Part shown: one piece after another, positions 15,538 to 22,403 of the stretch
Layout: each line of letters starts with the position of its first letter
How positions within the stretch are numbered: the stretch's first letter is position 1
Origin: Methanosarcinales archaeon
Lineage (GTDB): Archaea > Halobacteriota > Syntropharchaeia > Alkanophagales > Methanospirareceae
DNA length: 25,399 nucleotides
Assembly: GCA_025464345.1 (NCBI GenBank)
Contig: JAODGP010000084.1
Location: 1-25,399, forward strand
Direction of reading: 5' to 3'
Made by a program: the position numbers and the translations under genes
The notes under the pieces: generated by a model
Told to the model about the DNA's origin: nothing
The model's database searches: none
The model's input: the letters and a program-made list of their open reading frames with translations, nothing else

Positions 15538-16593
15538 ATGGAAACCGTAACGCTGCCCCACCGAAACGATCCGGACGGATACGACAGGGAGCGTATAACC
15601 ATAGCGACCATAGGGAGTCATACTGCCCTGCAGATTCTCAAGGGCGCGCGCGATGAAGGCTTTAAGAATCTGGTGATATGTAAAGAAGAGATGGCGATGG
15701 TCTATTCTCTATTCGGGGTGGCAGATGAGATCCTGACGGTAGAAGATTTCAAACAAGTTCTTGATAACGAGTTTCAGAACGAACTTATAGAGAGGAATGC
15801 CATTCTCATCCCCCATGGCTCGTTCGTTGAGTATCTATCACCCGGAAGAATAGAAGACGAACTGTTTGTCCCCATGTTCGGCAACCGTAAGGTTCTGGAA
15901 TGGGAATCGAACCGTGATAAGGAGCGTAAATGGCTGATGCATGCCGGTCTGAAGCTACCTGAAGAATTCAAGCGCCCGGAAGATATAGACCGACTGGCAC
16001 TGGTGAAATTCCCGGGTGCTAAAGGCGGTAAGAACTATTTCCTCGCGGAGAACCCGGAAGAATTTGAGCGTAAAATCGTGAAATTTGGACTGAGCGGTGA
16101 ATTCTCCATTCAGGAATACGTGATAGGAACGCGATTCTATCCACATTATTTCTACTCACCGCTGACAGATAAACTGGAGCTCCTCAGCATGGACATACGC
16201 TACGAATCCAACATTGACGGTCTCTCAAGGCTATCGCATATCCCACCGGATCTGGAGCCATCATTTGTGGTTACCGGGAATCTACCTGTCGTAGTAAGAG
16301 AGTCGCTCCTGTCACAGATACTGGATATGGGACAGAGAATTGTCAGAGCGTCAAAGGAACTCTTCAGCCCCGGCTTGATCGGTCCTTTCTGTATAGAAAC
16401 CGTCTGTACCGATGACCTGGAATTTGTCGCATTTGAAATCTCCGCACGGATCGTCGCTGGTACCAATCTGTATATTAATGGCTCGCCGTACTCGCAATTG
16501 CTATACGATGAGCCAATGAGCACCGGGCGGCGCATATCTCGCGAGATAAAAGAAGCTATTGCACTGAACGCCCTTGATAAAGTTATATACTAA
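15538..16593 (+). CDS. purP: Formate-dependent FAICAR synthetase (IMP biosynthesis)
   Basis: An archaeal ATP-grasp ligase that converts AICAR, formate and ATP to FAICAR, replacing the folate-dependent formyltransferase step of PurH. From ATG 15538 it is 351 aa; the ATG at 15502 would add 12 basic residues but has no ribosome site, while GGAGAAGGAGAAAAG precedes 15538. Family blocks: ITIATIGSHTALQILKGA near the N-terminus, ILIPHGSFVEYL, VPMFGNRKVLEWESNR, LVKFPGAKGGKNYF in the ATP-grasp core, EYVIGTRFYPHYFYSP, and the C-terminal FEISARIVAGTNLY with its metal/ATP-binding Glu. Typical of methanogens and their relatives. argF follows with its own TATA box. Confidence 0.93.
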   Translation: METVTLPHRNDPDGYDRERITIATIGSHTALQILKGARDEGFKNLVICKEEMAMVYSLFGVADEILTVEDFKQVLDNEFQNELIERNAILIPHGSFVEYLSPGRIEDELFVPMFGNRKVLEWESNRDKERKWLMHAGLKLPEEFKRPEDIDRLALVKFPGAKGGKNYFLAENPEEFERKIVKFGLSGEFSIQEYVIGTRFYPHYFYSPLTDKLELLSMDIRYESNIDGLSRLSHIPPDLEPSFVVTGNLPVVVRESLLSQILDMGQRIVRASKELFSPGLIGPFCIETVCTDDLEFVAFEISARIVAGTNLYINGSPYSQLLYDEPMSTGRRISREIKEAIALNALDKVIY

Positions 16594-16604
16594 CGAATAA
16601 GAGC

Positions 16605-16616
16605 TATTTATTTAAT
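16605..16616 (+). promoter_or_regulatory. Probable TATA box of argF
   Basis: GCTATTTATTTA lies about 20-30 nt upstream of the argF ATG at 16635, the position expected for a leaderless archaeal transcript. Confidence 0.45.
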
Positions 16617-16634
16617 ACCTCTTTTTCATAGATT

Positions 16635-17543
16635 ATGGATCGGTTGATCTCCATATTCGACCTCGAGGGTAGAGATATAGAGGAGTTACTGGCTATCGCA
16701 TCGAGCTTGAAGAATGAGCGAGCGCATGTAAAGAGACGAAGAGACCTGGAGGGTAAGGTGCTCGCATTGATCTTTGAGAAACCCTCCACACGAACCCGTA
16801 TATCATTTGAAGTGGCTATGCTCGAACTGGGCGGTGACGTGCTGAGCCTGAACAGGAACGAACTCCAGCTGGGCAGAGGCGAACGGATAAAGGAGACTGC
16901 AAAGGTTATATCCATATATACCGATGCCGTTATGATAAGAGCATATGCACACAGCACGATAGAGGAATTCGCACACTATGCTTCCATACCCGTGATCAAC
17001 GGTTTAAGCGACCTGGAGCATCCATGCCAGACTTTAGCAGACCTTATGACGATAAAAGAGTACAGGAAGCAGCTTAGAGGTATTAAAATAGCGTGGGTCG
17101 GCGATGGCAATAACGTATGCAACTCACTCATAGGTGGTTGCGCACTGGCTGGCATAGAAGAGTTCAGTGTGGCGTGCCCTCGTGGCTACGAACCCGCAGA
17201 CCGGATATTGAAGCAGGCGGAATCCCTGGGTTGTGTGGTGCATATAACCGAAGATATAGAAGAAGCGGTAACCGATGCTGACGTGATATATACAGATGTC
17301 TGGGTCTCTATGGGTGCTGAGGCGGAGCGAGCGCGAAGAGTGCGCGTATTCAGACCTTATCAGGTGAACGAGCAGGTGGTAGCCATCGCAAAACCGGACG
17401 CAATAGTGATGCACTGCATGCCCGTGCATGTAGGAGAAGAGATGACAGAGTCTGTATTGACCCGTGAGGAGGATGTCATACTCACTCAGGCGGAGAACCG
17501 ACTGCATACCCAGAAGGCACTGTTGTTGAAGATGTTAAAATAA
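16635..17543 (+). CDS. argF: Ornithine carbamoyltransferase
   Basis: Transfers the carbamoyl group from carbamoyl phosphate to ornithine, giving citrulline in arginine synthesis. It is 302 aa, the normal length. The carbamoyl-phosphate loop is FEKPSTRTR (STRTR at 51-55) and the second phosphate-binding motif is HPCQTLADL (HPCQ at 129-132). The ornithine-specific loop is DVWVSMG (221-227), which distinguishes it from aspartate carbamoyltransferase, and the C-terminal catalytic motif is HCMPVH (260-265, usually HCLP). It stands alone between purP and cdhC, with TATA-like elements on both sides. No other arg gene is in the window. Confidence 0.95.
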   Translation: MDRLISIFDLEGRDIEELLAIASSLKNERAHVKRRRDLEGKVLALIFEKPSTRTRISFEVAMLELGGDVLSLNRNELQLGRGERIKETAKVISIYTDAVMIRAYAHSTIEEFAHYASIPVINGLSDLEHPCQTLADLMTIKEYRKQLRGIKIAWVGDGNNVCNSLIGGCALAGIEEFSVACPRGYEPADRILKQAESLGCVVHITEDIEEAVTDADVIYTDVWVSMGAEAERARRVRVFRPYQVNEQVVAIAKPDAIVMHCMPVHVGEEMTESVLTREEDVILTQAENRLHTQKALLLKMLK

Positions 17544-17591
17544 TCGGCTTTGAATATTGACAATCGCAGATTTTTCACGCCCGCTCCGGAA

Positions 17592-17603
17592 CTTTTTATA
17601 AAG
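17592..17603 (+). promoter_or_regulatory. TATA box of cdhC
   Basis: CTTTTTATAAAG is one of the strongest TATA matches in the window and lies 37-48 nt upstream of the cdhC ATG, leaving a leader of roughly 15-20 nt. A highly expressed central-metabolism gene would be expected to have such a promoter. Confidence 0.6.
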
Positions 17604-17639
17604 TCTTTTTAATATGCCCTTCATAAAGTATACCGAAAA

Positions 17640-19085
17640 ATGGGTGAAGCAGAGGGTTTCCCGTTTGACATCAACCCGATGTATGAGGGTGAGCGGGTAA
17701 GGAAATCGGGCATGTACGTGGAATTCGGCGGGCTGACCAAGCCGGGATTCGAACTCGTTCTCTTTGAACCCGATCCTGCGAAGGTGCATGATAATGAAGT
17801 GACGCTGATAGGACCGGATTTAGGAGAGCTGGAAGAAGGCGGTACCTACGCGTTCGGCATGATATACAAGGTCTACGGCGAGAAGATAGAGAAGGACCTG
17901 GAAGCCGTTATCGAACGAAGGAACCACGAGTATCAGTCCTACATACAGGGCTATATGCATCTCAACCAGCGTGCAGAGATATGGATCAGGATAAGCAAAG
18001 ACGCGATAAAAAAGGGGTTGAAATCGCTCAAACAGATAGCAAAAGCGACTATAATGCTGTTCAAGTCCGAATTGCCATTCATAGAGGCGATGGAAGCGAT
18101 ATACATAACAGACGAGGAGGAGGTGGAGAAGCAACTGGAGGAGGCGATGAAGATATACGAAGCACGAGACCTGAAGACACGTGGATTACATGACGAGGAT
18201 GTGGAGGAGTTCTATCAATGCACGCTCTGTCAGTCATTTGCACCGACGAATGTCTGTGTGGTCACGCCGGACAGGGTAGCGCTCTGTGGCGCTATGAGCT
18301 GGTTCGATTCGAGGGCTGCTGCGAGGGTGGATCCTGAGGGTCCGAATGCACCCATTCCCAAGGGTGAGTGTATAGACCCGATAGGCGGCGAATATACGGG
18401 CGTGAACGCGGCAGCAGTGAAACTCTCGGGTGGTGAATATGATTCTATAAAATTGCATTCCTTCCTTGAGAAGCCGCATACGAGCTGCGGCTGCTTCGAG
18501 GTCGCAGGGTTTTTTATACCCGAGGTTGATGGTATCGGCTGGATACATCGCGGCTCCAGGGTATCAGAGACACCCATTGGGTTACCTTTCTCGACCATCG
18601 CGGGCTCTGTTGGCGGTGGCAAGCAGGTAAAAGGCTTCCTCGGGATCGGTATCCAGTACTTTTATAGCTCCAAGTTCATACAGTACGACGGCGGATGGCG
18701 GCGTGTGGTATGGATGGCATCAGACCTCAAAGAGCGTGTAAAGGATGCCATACCCGAAGAGATGAAAGACCGGATAGCGACGGAGAAGGAAGCCACAGAT
18801 ATAGAGAGTCTGCGTGATTTCCTGCTCAGGGTTGACCATCCGGTTGTGAAAGGCGTCATCAGGGAAGTTGATGGTGTAAAGATAACCGATGGCTGGGGCA
18901 CGAAGAAGGAAGAAGAAGCTCCGGCTGCTACCGTAAAAGCTCCACCTGCTGCCCCCACCGGTGAATTACCAGAGGATTTAATTCAGGCGATAGCAGCAAT
19001 GCAGGGCGATCCTCCCATAAAGATAGTACTGAAGGATGCGAAGATAAGCATAGGGAAGGTAATACTGAGCAAGAAGGAGCACTGA
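17640..19085 (+). CDS. cdhC: CO dehydrogenase/acetyl-CoA synthase subunit beta
   Basis: The acetyl-CoA synthase subunit of the archaeal ACDS complex, which makes or cleaves acetyl-CoA from CO, a methyl group and CoA at the Ni-Fe-S A-cluster. At 481 aa it is the short archaeal form without the bacterial N-terminal CODH-binding domain. The A-cluster cysteines are all present: Cys194 and Cys197 in CTLCQSFAP, Cys206 and Cys216 nearby, and Cys283 and Cys285 in SCGCFE. The C-terminal tail contains an Ala/Pro-rich linker (about 427-442) and a final small segment, as is usual in archaeal CdhC. It is monocistronic here: the other cdh genes are not adjacent, which is unlike the cdhABCDE operon of many methanogens. 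Confidence 0.95.
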   Translation: MGEAEGFPFDINPMYEGERVRKSGMYVEFGGLTKPGFELVLFEPDPAKVHDNEVTLIGPDLGELEEGGTYAFGMIYKVYGEKIEKDLEAVIERRNHEYQSYIQGYMHLNQRAEIWIRISKDAIKKGLKSLKQIAKATIMLFKSELPFIEAMEAIYITDEEEVEKQLEEAMKIYEARDLKTRGLHDEDVEEFYQCTLCQSFAPTNVCVVTPDRVALCGAMSWFDSRAAARVDPEGPNAPIPKGECIDPIGGEYTGVNAAAVKLSGGEYDSIKLHSFLEKPHTSCGCFEVAGFFIPEVDGIGWIHRGSRVSETPIGLPFSTIAGSVGGGKQVKGFLGIGIQYFYSSKFIQYDGGWRRVVWMASDLKERVKDAIPEEMKDRIATEKEATDIESLRDFLLRVDHPVVKGVIREVDGVKITDGWGTKKEEEAPAATVKAPPAAPTGELPEDLIQAIAAMQGDPPIKIVLKDAKISIGKVILSKKEH

Positions 19086-19245
19086 AGGTTGTTTTCACGC
19101 CTATCTATTGATTTGACCTTATTGATTTTTGGTGTTAATCTGCGTTAGAAAGTCAGGAAGAAGAGGTTACAAATACCGCCAGTAGCATAACAGCGCAGCC
19201 TATTTTCAGACCTCACAATATCATGGTTAGCGGGTGAAATCACAT

Positions 19246-19617
19246 TTATTCGTATTTAGATGGGCACTTGACCAGCAATTGAGAGGCTTCGATATGATAG
19301 AGCGAGTCCAGTTTGCCAATAACGACCACTTTATACCCCTCATTGAAGCCCTGCGGTACCACATCCCGGTATGTCACATTGAGAGTAGCCCTGCCATCTG
19401 AGATTTGAAACGAGAAAGAGCCATCTGCACCCCATCTGGAAGAGCCATTGACGACGGTATCCAGTATCTGGACCTCCTTACCCAGGTACCTGTCATTGCC
19501 AGCTACATCCGATACACTGAGATAAGGACTGATGTAGGATGAGAAGACGCTGTACGCTAATGCACCACTGAGCAATAGTAAGACTACAACGACCAGATAA
19601 ACAGGTTTCAGCCTCAT
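19246..19617 (-). CDS. ccmE: Cytochrome c maturation heme chaperone, CxxxY type
   Basis: A 123-aa heme chaperone with one N-terminal membrane anchor (residues 5-24) and an extracytoplasmic OB-fold domain (GKEVQILDTVVNGSS, FSFQISDGRATLNVTY, VVIGKLD). In most bacteria heme is bound covalently by His in an HxxxY motif; here the C-terminus has CPSKY (Cys118, Tyr122), the CxxxY variant known from archaea and some sulfate reducers. The protein ends immediately after this motif, without the usual flexible tail. It is the last gene of a ccmC-ccmD-ccmE run: its ATG overlaps the ccmD stop as ATGA. This implies that the organism makes c-type cytochromes. Confidence 0.85.
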   Translation of the reverse strand: MRLKPVYLVVVVLLLLSGALAYSVFSSYISPYLSVSDVAGNDRYLGKEVQILDTVVNGSSRWGADGSFSFQISDGRATLNVTYRDVVPQGFNEGYKVVVIGKLDSLYHIEASQLLVKCPSKYE

Positions 19618-19748
19618 CTCTTCTTCTGTCGCCCCTCCATTGCCTCTATCTTCGCCTTGAGCGCTGCTAAACGCCTGCTCAGCCAGAGGAATAGCACCAG
19701 AATCGCCGTCCAGTACAGTATTGCAACCACGAACACACCCTCATACAT
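19614..19748 (-). CDS. ccmD: Small membrane protein, CcmD-like
   Basis: A 44-aa frame lying between ccmC and ccmE. It starts MYEGVFVVAILYWTAILVLF, giving one membrane helix (about 5-23), followed by a basic amphipathic stretch (SRRLAALKAKIEAMEGRQKKR, split here as helix plus tail). This is the pattern of CcmD, the small protein that helps release holo-CcmE from the CcmABC complex. The start overlaps the ccmC stop by 8 bp and the stop overlaps the ccmE ATG by 4 bp. Sequence is poorly conserved in CcmD, so the call rests on size, topology and position. Confidence 0.75.
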   Translation of the reverse strand: MYEGVFVVAILYWTAILVLFLWLSRRLAALKAKIEAMEGRQKKR

Positions 19749-20397
19749 TATTCACACCTCCATACAATAACGCATTGACACGGTCCTCTAATGACCATAC
19801 ACGGTATGCTGTAATAATGAGATAAATAATAACTAATGCAGCAGCCAGGATATTTGATACCAGGGTTAGCTTCACGAGTGCAGACATGGTCACCTCCTCT
19901 GCACTTGGGTGTAACGACTGCCATAACGTTACAGAGAGGAAGGTCAGGGGTATGAGCGAAAAAATGAGGATGTTGTACACAGCACCTATCGTCGCTCTCC
20001 TGTTCATCTCAACGATGGAACTTTTTATAGCTATATAGCCGGCGTAAGCAACCAGGAGAATGAGCGTTGTGGTCTGCTTTGGATCCCAGTTCCAGTATAT
20101 GCCCCATGCGGCATTCGCCCAGATAGCGCCAGAAACCAGTGCTACCACACCGTATACCAGTCCGGTAATAACAGAAACCTCTGCGAGCTGATCATAAGCC
20201 CTCCTCCTGCGCTTGAGATACACCACACTCGCCACGAGCGATACGAAGAATGCGAGATAACATCCCAGAGCTGCAGGTACATGCGTGTACGCGAAATATA
20301 TATCCTCTCTTATCGGATGAACATGAACATAAGCCATGTATGATGCACCAATACTCGATAATGCCGCAATAACCAGGATAATATCACGCTTGTACAT
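19741..20397 (-). CDS. ccmC: Heme handling membrane protein of cytochrome c maturation
   Basis: A 218-aa protein with six predicted membrane helices that presents heme to CcmE at the outer face of the membrane. The tryptophan-rich WWD-type motif is present as AAWGIYWNWDPKQTTTL (about 97-112), flanked by the two conserved heme-ligand histidines, His39 in YTHVPAA and His163 in WQSLHPSA. The WNWDPKQT form also resembles CcsA, but the length and the ccmD/ccmE neighbours favour CcmC. It is the first gene of the ccmCDE run and starts very close to a TATA element shared with the divergent ccmA. Confidence 0.88.
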   Translation of the reverse strand: MYKRDIILVIAALSSIGASYMAYVHVHPIREDIYFAYTHVPAALGCYLAFFVSLVASVVYLKRRRRAYDQLAEVSVITGLVYGVVALVSGAIWANAAWGIYWNWDPKQTTTLILLVAYAGYIAIKSSIVEMNRRATIGAVYNILIFSLIPLTFLSVTLWQSLHPSAEEVTMSALVKLTLVSNILAAALVIIYLIITAYRVWSLEDRVNALLYGGVNNV

Positions 20398-20413
20398 CTC
20401 TTATTCCTATATG

Positions 20414-20429
20414 GCTTTTTATATATAAG
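20414..20429. promoter_or_regulatory. Shared TATA element between ccmC and ccmA
   Basis: GCTTTTTATATATAAG is nearly symmetric. On the minus strand it is TATATATAAAAAG, centred about 23 nt from the ccmC ATG; on the plus strand TTTATATATAAG is centred about 32 nt from the ccmA ATG. One element could therefore drive both halves of the cytochrome c maturation locus. The whole intergenic gap is only 55 bp. Confidence 0.5.
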
Positions 20430-20452
20430 CTTTTTTAGTCCGGTTGAAGAGC

Positions 20453-21094
20453 ATGGCAGAGGCAGCGGTGGAGGTGATAGATGTAACGAAATGGTATGGC
20501 TATATTGCGGCATTGAGATCCGTATCGCTACGCATAGAGTGCGGTGATTTCATAGCGCTATTAGGGCATAACGGCGCTGGAAAGACCACACTGCTGAAGT
20601 TAATCGCGACGCATATCACACCTTCTGCCGGTACCGTGAAGTTATTCGGTGTGGACGCCTTCCATGATAGCAGTATAAGGCGAAAGATCGGACTGGTAAC
20701 TCACGTGAGTTTCCTTTATAATGAACTCACGGTGCGTGAGAATCTGTTATTTTATGCGAATCAATTCGGAATAATGGAAGAGGAGTTCCTCGATACCTTA
20801 GAGTTCCTCGGTATGGATCGCTGGTATAATGTAAGAGCGATGCAGCTCTCACACGGATTAAGGAAACGTGCAGATATCGTCAGGGCTTTGATTCATGATC
20901 CTGACCTGATATTACTGGATGAACCTTTCTCCGGGCTGGATAGCGAGACATGCGATGTGCTCGTGAATTACTTCGATGCACACAGGGATAAAACACTCAT
21001 CATAGCCTCTCATTCCCTTGAGTGGGTGAAGAAGCTATGTGACAGGGGAATAGAACTGTACAGAGGAGAGATAAGCCGTGAGTTCGTATTTTGA
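20453..21094 (+). CDS. ccmA: ABC transporter ATPase, CcmA-like (cytochrome c maturation)
   Basis: A 213-aa ABC ATPase. Walker A is GHNGAGKTT (about 37-45), the signature is LSHGLRKR (in place of the usual LSGGQ), and Walker B is LILLDEPFSGLD, followed by the H-loop IIASHS. The small size and the divergent pairing with ccmCDE identify it as CcmA, which powers release of holo-CcmE from CcmC/CcmD. An in-frame TTG at 20444 would add three residues; the ATG at 20453 is preferred. CcmB, its usual membrane partner, is not next to it: the gene ends 8 bp from the convergent J-like gene. Confidence 0.85.
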   Translation: MAEAAVEVIDVTKWYGYIAALRSVSLRIECGDFIALLGHNGAGKTTLLKLIATHITPSAGTVKLFGVDAFHDSSIRRKIGLVTHVSFLYNELTVRENLLFYANQFGIMEEEFLDTLEFLGMDRWYNVRAMQLSHGLRKRADIVRALIHDPDLILLDEPFSGLDSETCDVLVNYFDAHRDKTLIIASHSLEWVKKLCDRGIELYRGEISREFVF

Positions 21095-21101
21095 TTTTAT
21101 C

Positions 21102-22403
21102 TCAGCTCCTTCTCTTACCCCTTCCTTTAACTCTCTTCTGTTCGCCCACCAGCTCTTCCATTATACTGGCGATAACTTCCGGCGGTATCCTGCTTCCTCT
21201 CCTGAGCTCACCCTCTCCAATCAGCCTGATTAATACATCCATCACCTCTCTCAGGCTCGGCTCTTCTTCTCTCGCACGTCCACCGGGCTCCACAGACAGC
21301 ACATTCATCAGCGAATCCAGGAGTTCATGATTCTCAAGCAGCCAGAGGTAATCCTCCCTGAGCGAGGCATTCTTGAGCACACTGTATGCCAGATTGACCT
21401 GTGGTGTCTTCTCAAGCTGCCGGTATCTCTCACGTATGAGACGCTCAACCTCCCTCTTGTCCGCACCATTCCGAAAGGAGCTCCAGTCTAATCCGAGTAC
21501 CGAGAGGAATGTTTTATTAGGCGGCAGGTACTGCTCCCAGTCCTGGTTGTTATTGAGTATCTCAATCCGCCGTGTCATATACTCCTCAATCGCATCCGGT
21601 TCATCAAGAGCGGTGAGTACTATCTTCTCAAGTACGGACCTGTCCATTCGCTTCCACTTCTTACTGCCTCTCTTCTTCTGTTTTTTGACTTCTTCACTCA
21701 GGTATTTTGCACTGAAGCTCAGCATGAAGTCGTATTCTTCACGTGACGAGGTATCACCGAGTATCGTGCCGATTCTTCTCAATAGCTCCGAGTCCCTATC
21801 GCATCTCCGCCTTATCTCCTCTGCTGTAGCGTTCTTCGGAAGCTTTGCTATCTCGTAGAGGTCGGGCATCCCGTGTATATAGAGGAGGATATAATCCTTA
21901 TATCTCTCCATTATTTTGCCCATCCTGATGAACTCCTTCTCGGTACTGATACAATCACTGTGCTTCTCAACCAGCTCTTTCTTCTCAAAAGGGGGCATGC
22001 TCTTTGTCACAATCTCAAAAGTTACGAGCAGTTCATCATACTTCTTCTTGAGTCCGGGGTTACTCAATACATTGTAAGCTTCCTCTATTATATCCCTTGG
22101 ATAGCTTGATAACCTCTTCTTCCGCTCGTATGCCGCTTCTATCTCATCCTCCGCTGCATCATGCTCCACACCGAGAATACAGTAATATGTGGGTATGCCC
22201 TCCATCAATGCGTATGTCCATTCCGGGTGCGAATCCTCAAACCGCTCGAATCTGGCTATATACTTGCCGATCCTGTGCGGGTCCACATAACCACCTGAGA
22301 TATTCCAGTAAGGGTCATCCTCAATGGGCACATTTCGCCTCTTAACCACGACAGGCTCTGTTGCTCTCAGCCCTTTCTTCTTCTTCACCTTCTTCTTACC
22401 CAT
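21102..22403 (-). CDS. Multi-J-like protein with three degenerate J domains lacking HPD
   Basis: A 433-aa basic, soluble protein. Three segments resemble the DnaJ fold: residues 72-125 (TYYCILGVEHDAAEDEIEAA to NVLSNPGLKKKYDELL), 180-227 (PDLYEIAKLPKNATAEEIRR to DTSSREEYDFML) and 298-356 (TFLSVLGLDWSSF to SVLKNASLREDYLWLL). In each, helix I and helix IV with its final Tyr-Asp-like end are recognisable, but the loop between helices II and III is compressed and the HPD motif that stimulates Hsp70 ATPase is missing; repeat 1 has SYPRD near that position. There is no Gly/Phe, zinc-finger or substrate-binding domain. The ends are very basic (KKKVKKKK and KGRGKRRS). Its ATG overlaps the Hsp70 gene by 8 bp. 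It probably contacts the Hsp70 in a non-canonical way; function inferred. Confidence 0.72.
   Translation of the reverse strand: MGKKKVKKKKGLRATEPVVVKRRNVPIEDDPYWNISGGYVDPHRIGKYIARFERFEDSHPEWTYALMEGIPTYYCILGVEHDAAEDEIEAAYERKKRLSSYPRDIIEEAYNVLSNPGLKKKYDELLVTFEIVTKSMPPFEKKELVEKHSDCISTEKEFIRMGKIMERYKDYILLYIHGMPDLYEIAKLPKNATAEEIRRRCDRDSELLRRIGTILGDTSSREEYDFMLSFSAKYLSEEVKKQKKRGSKKWKRMDRSVLEKIVLTALDEPDAIEEYMTRRIEILNNNQDWEQYLPPNKTFLSVLGLDWSSFRNGADKREVERLIRERYRQLEKTPQVNLAYSVLKNASLREDYLWLLENHELLDSLMNVLSVEPGGRAREEEPSLREVMDVLIRLIGEGELRRGSRIPPEVIASIMEELVGEQKRVKGRGKRRS

Noticed and set aside
19086..19245. RNA gene or small ORF between cdhC and ccmE
   Set aside because: No tRNA-like fold, no convincing ribosome site or reading frame; it appears to be an ordinary convergent intergenic gap.
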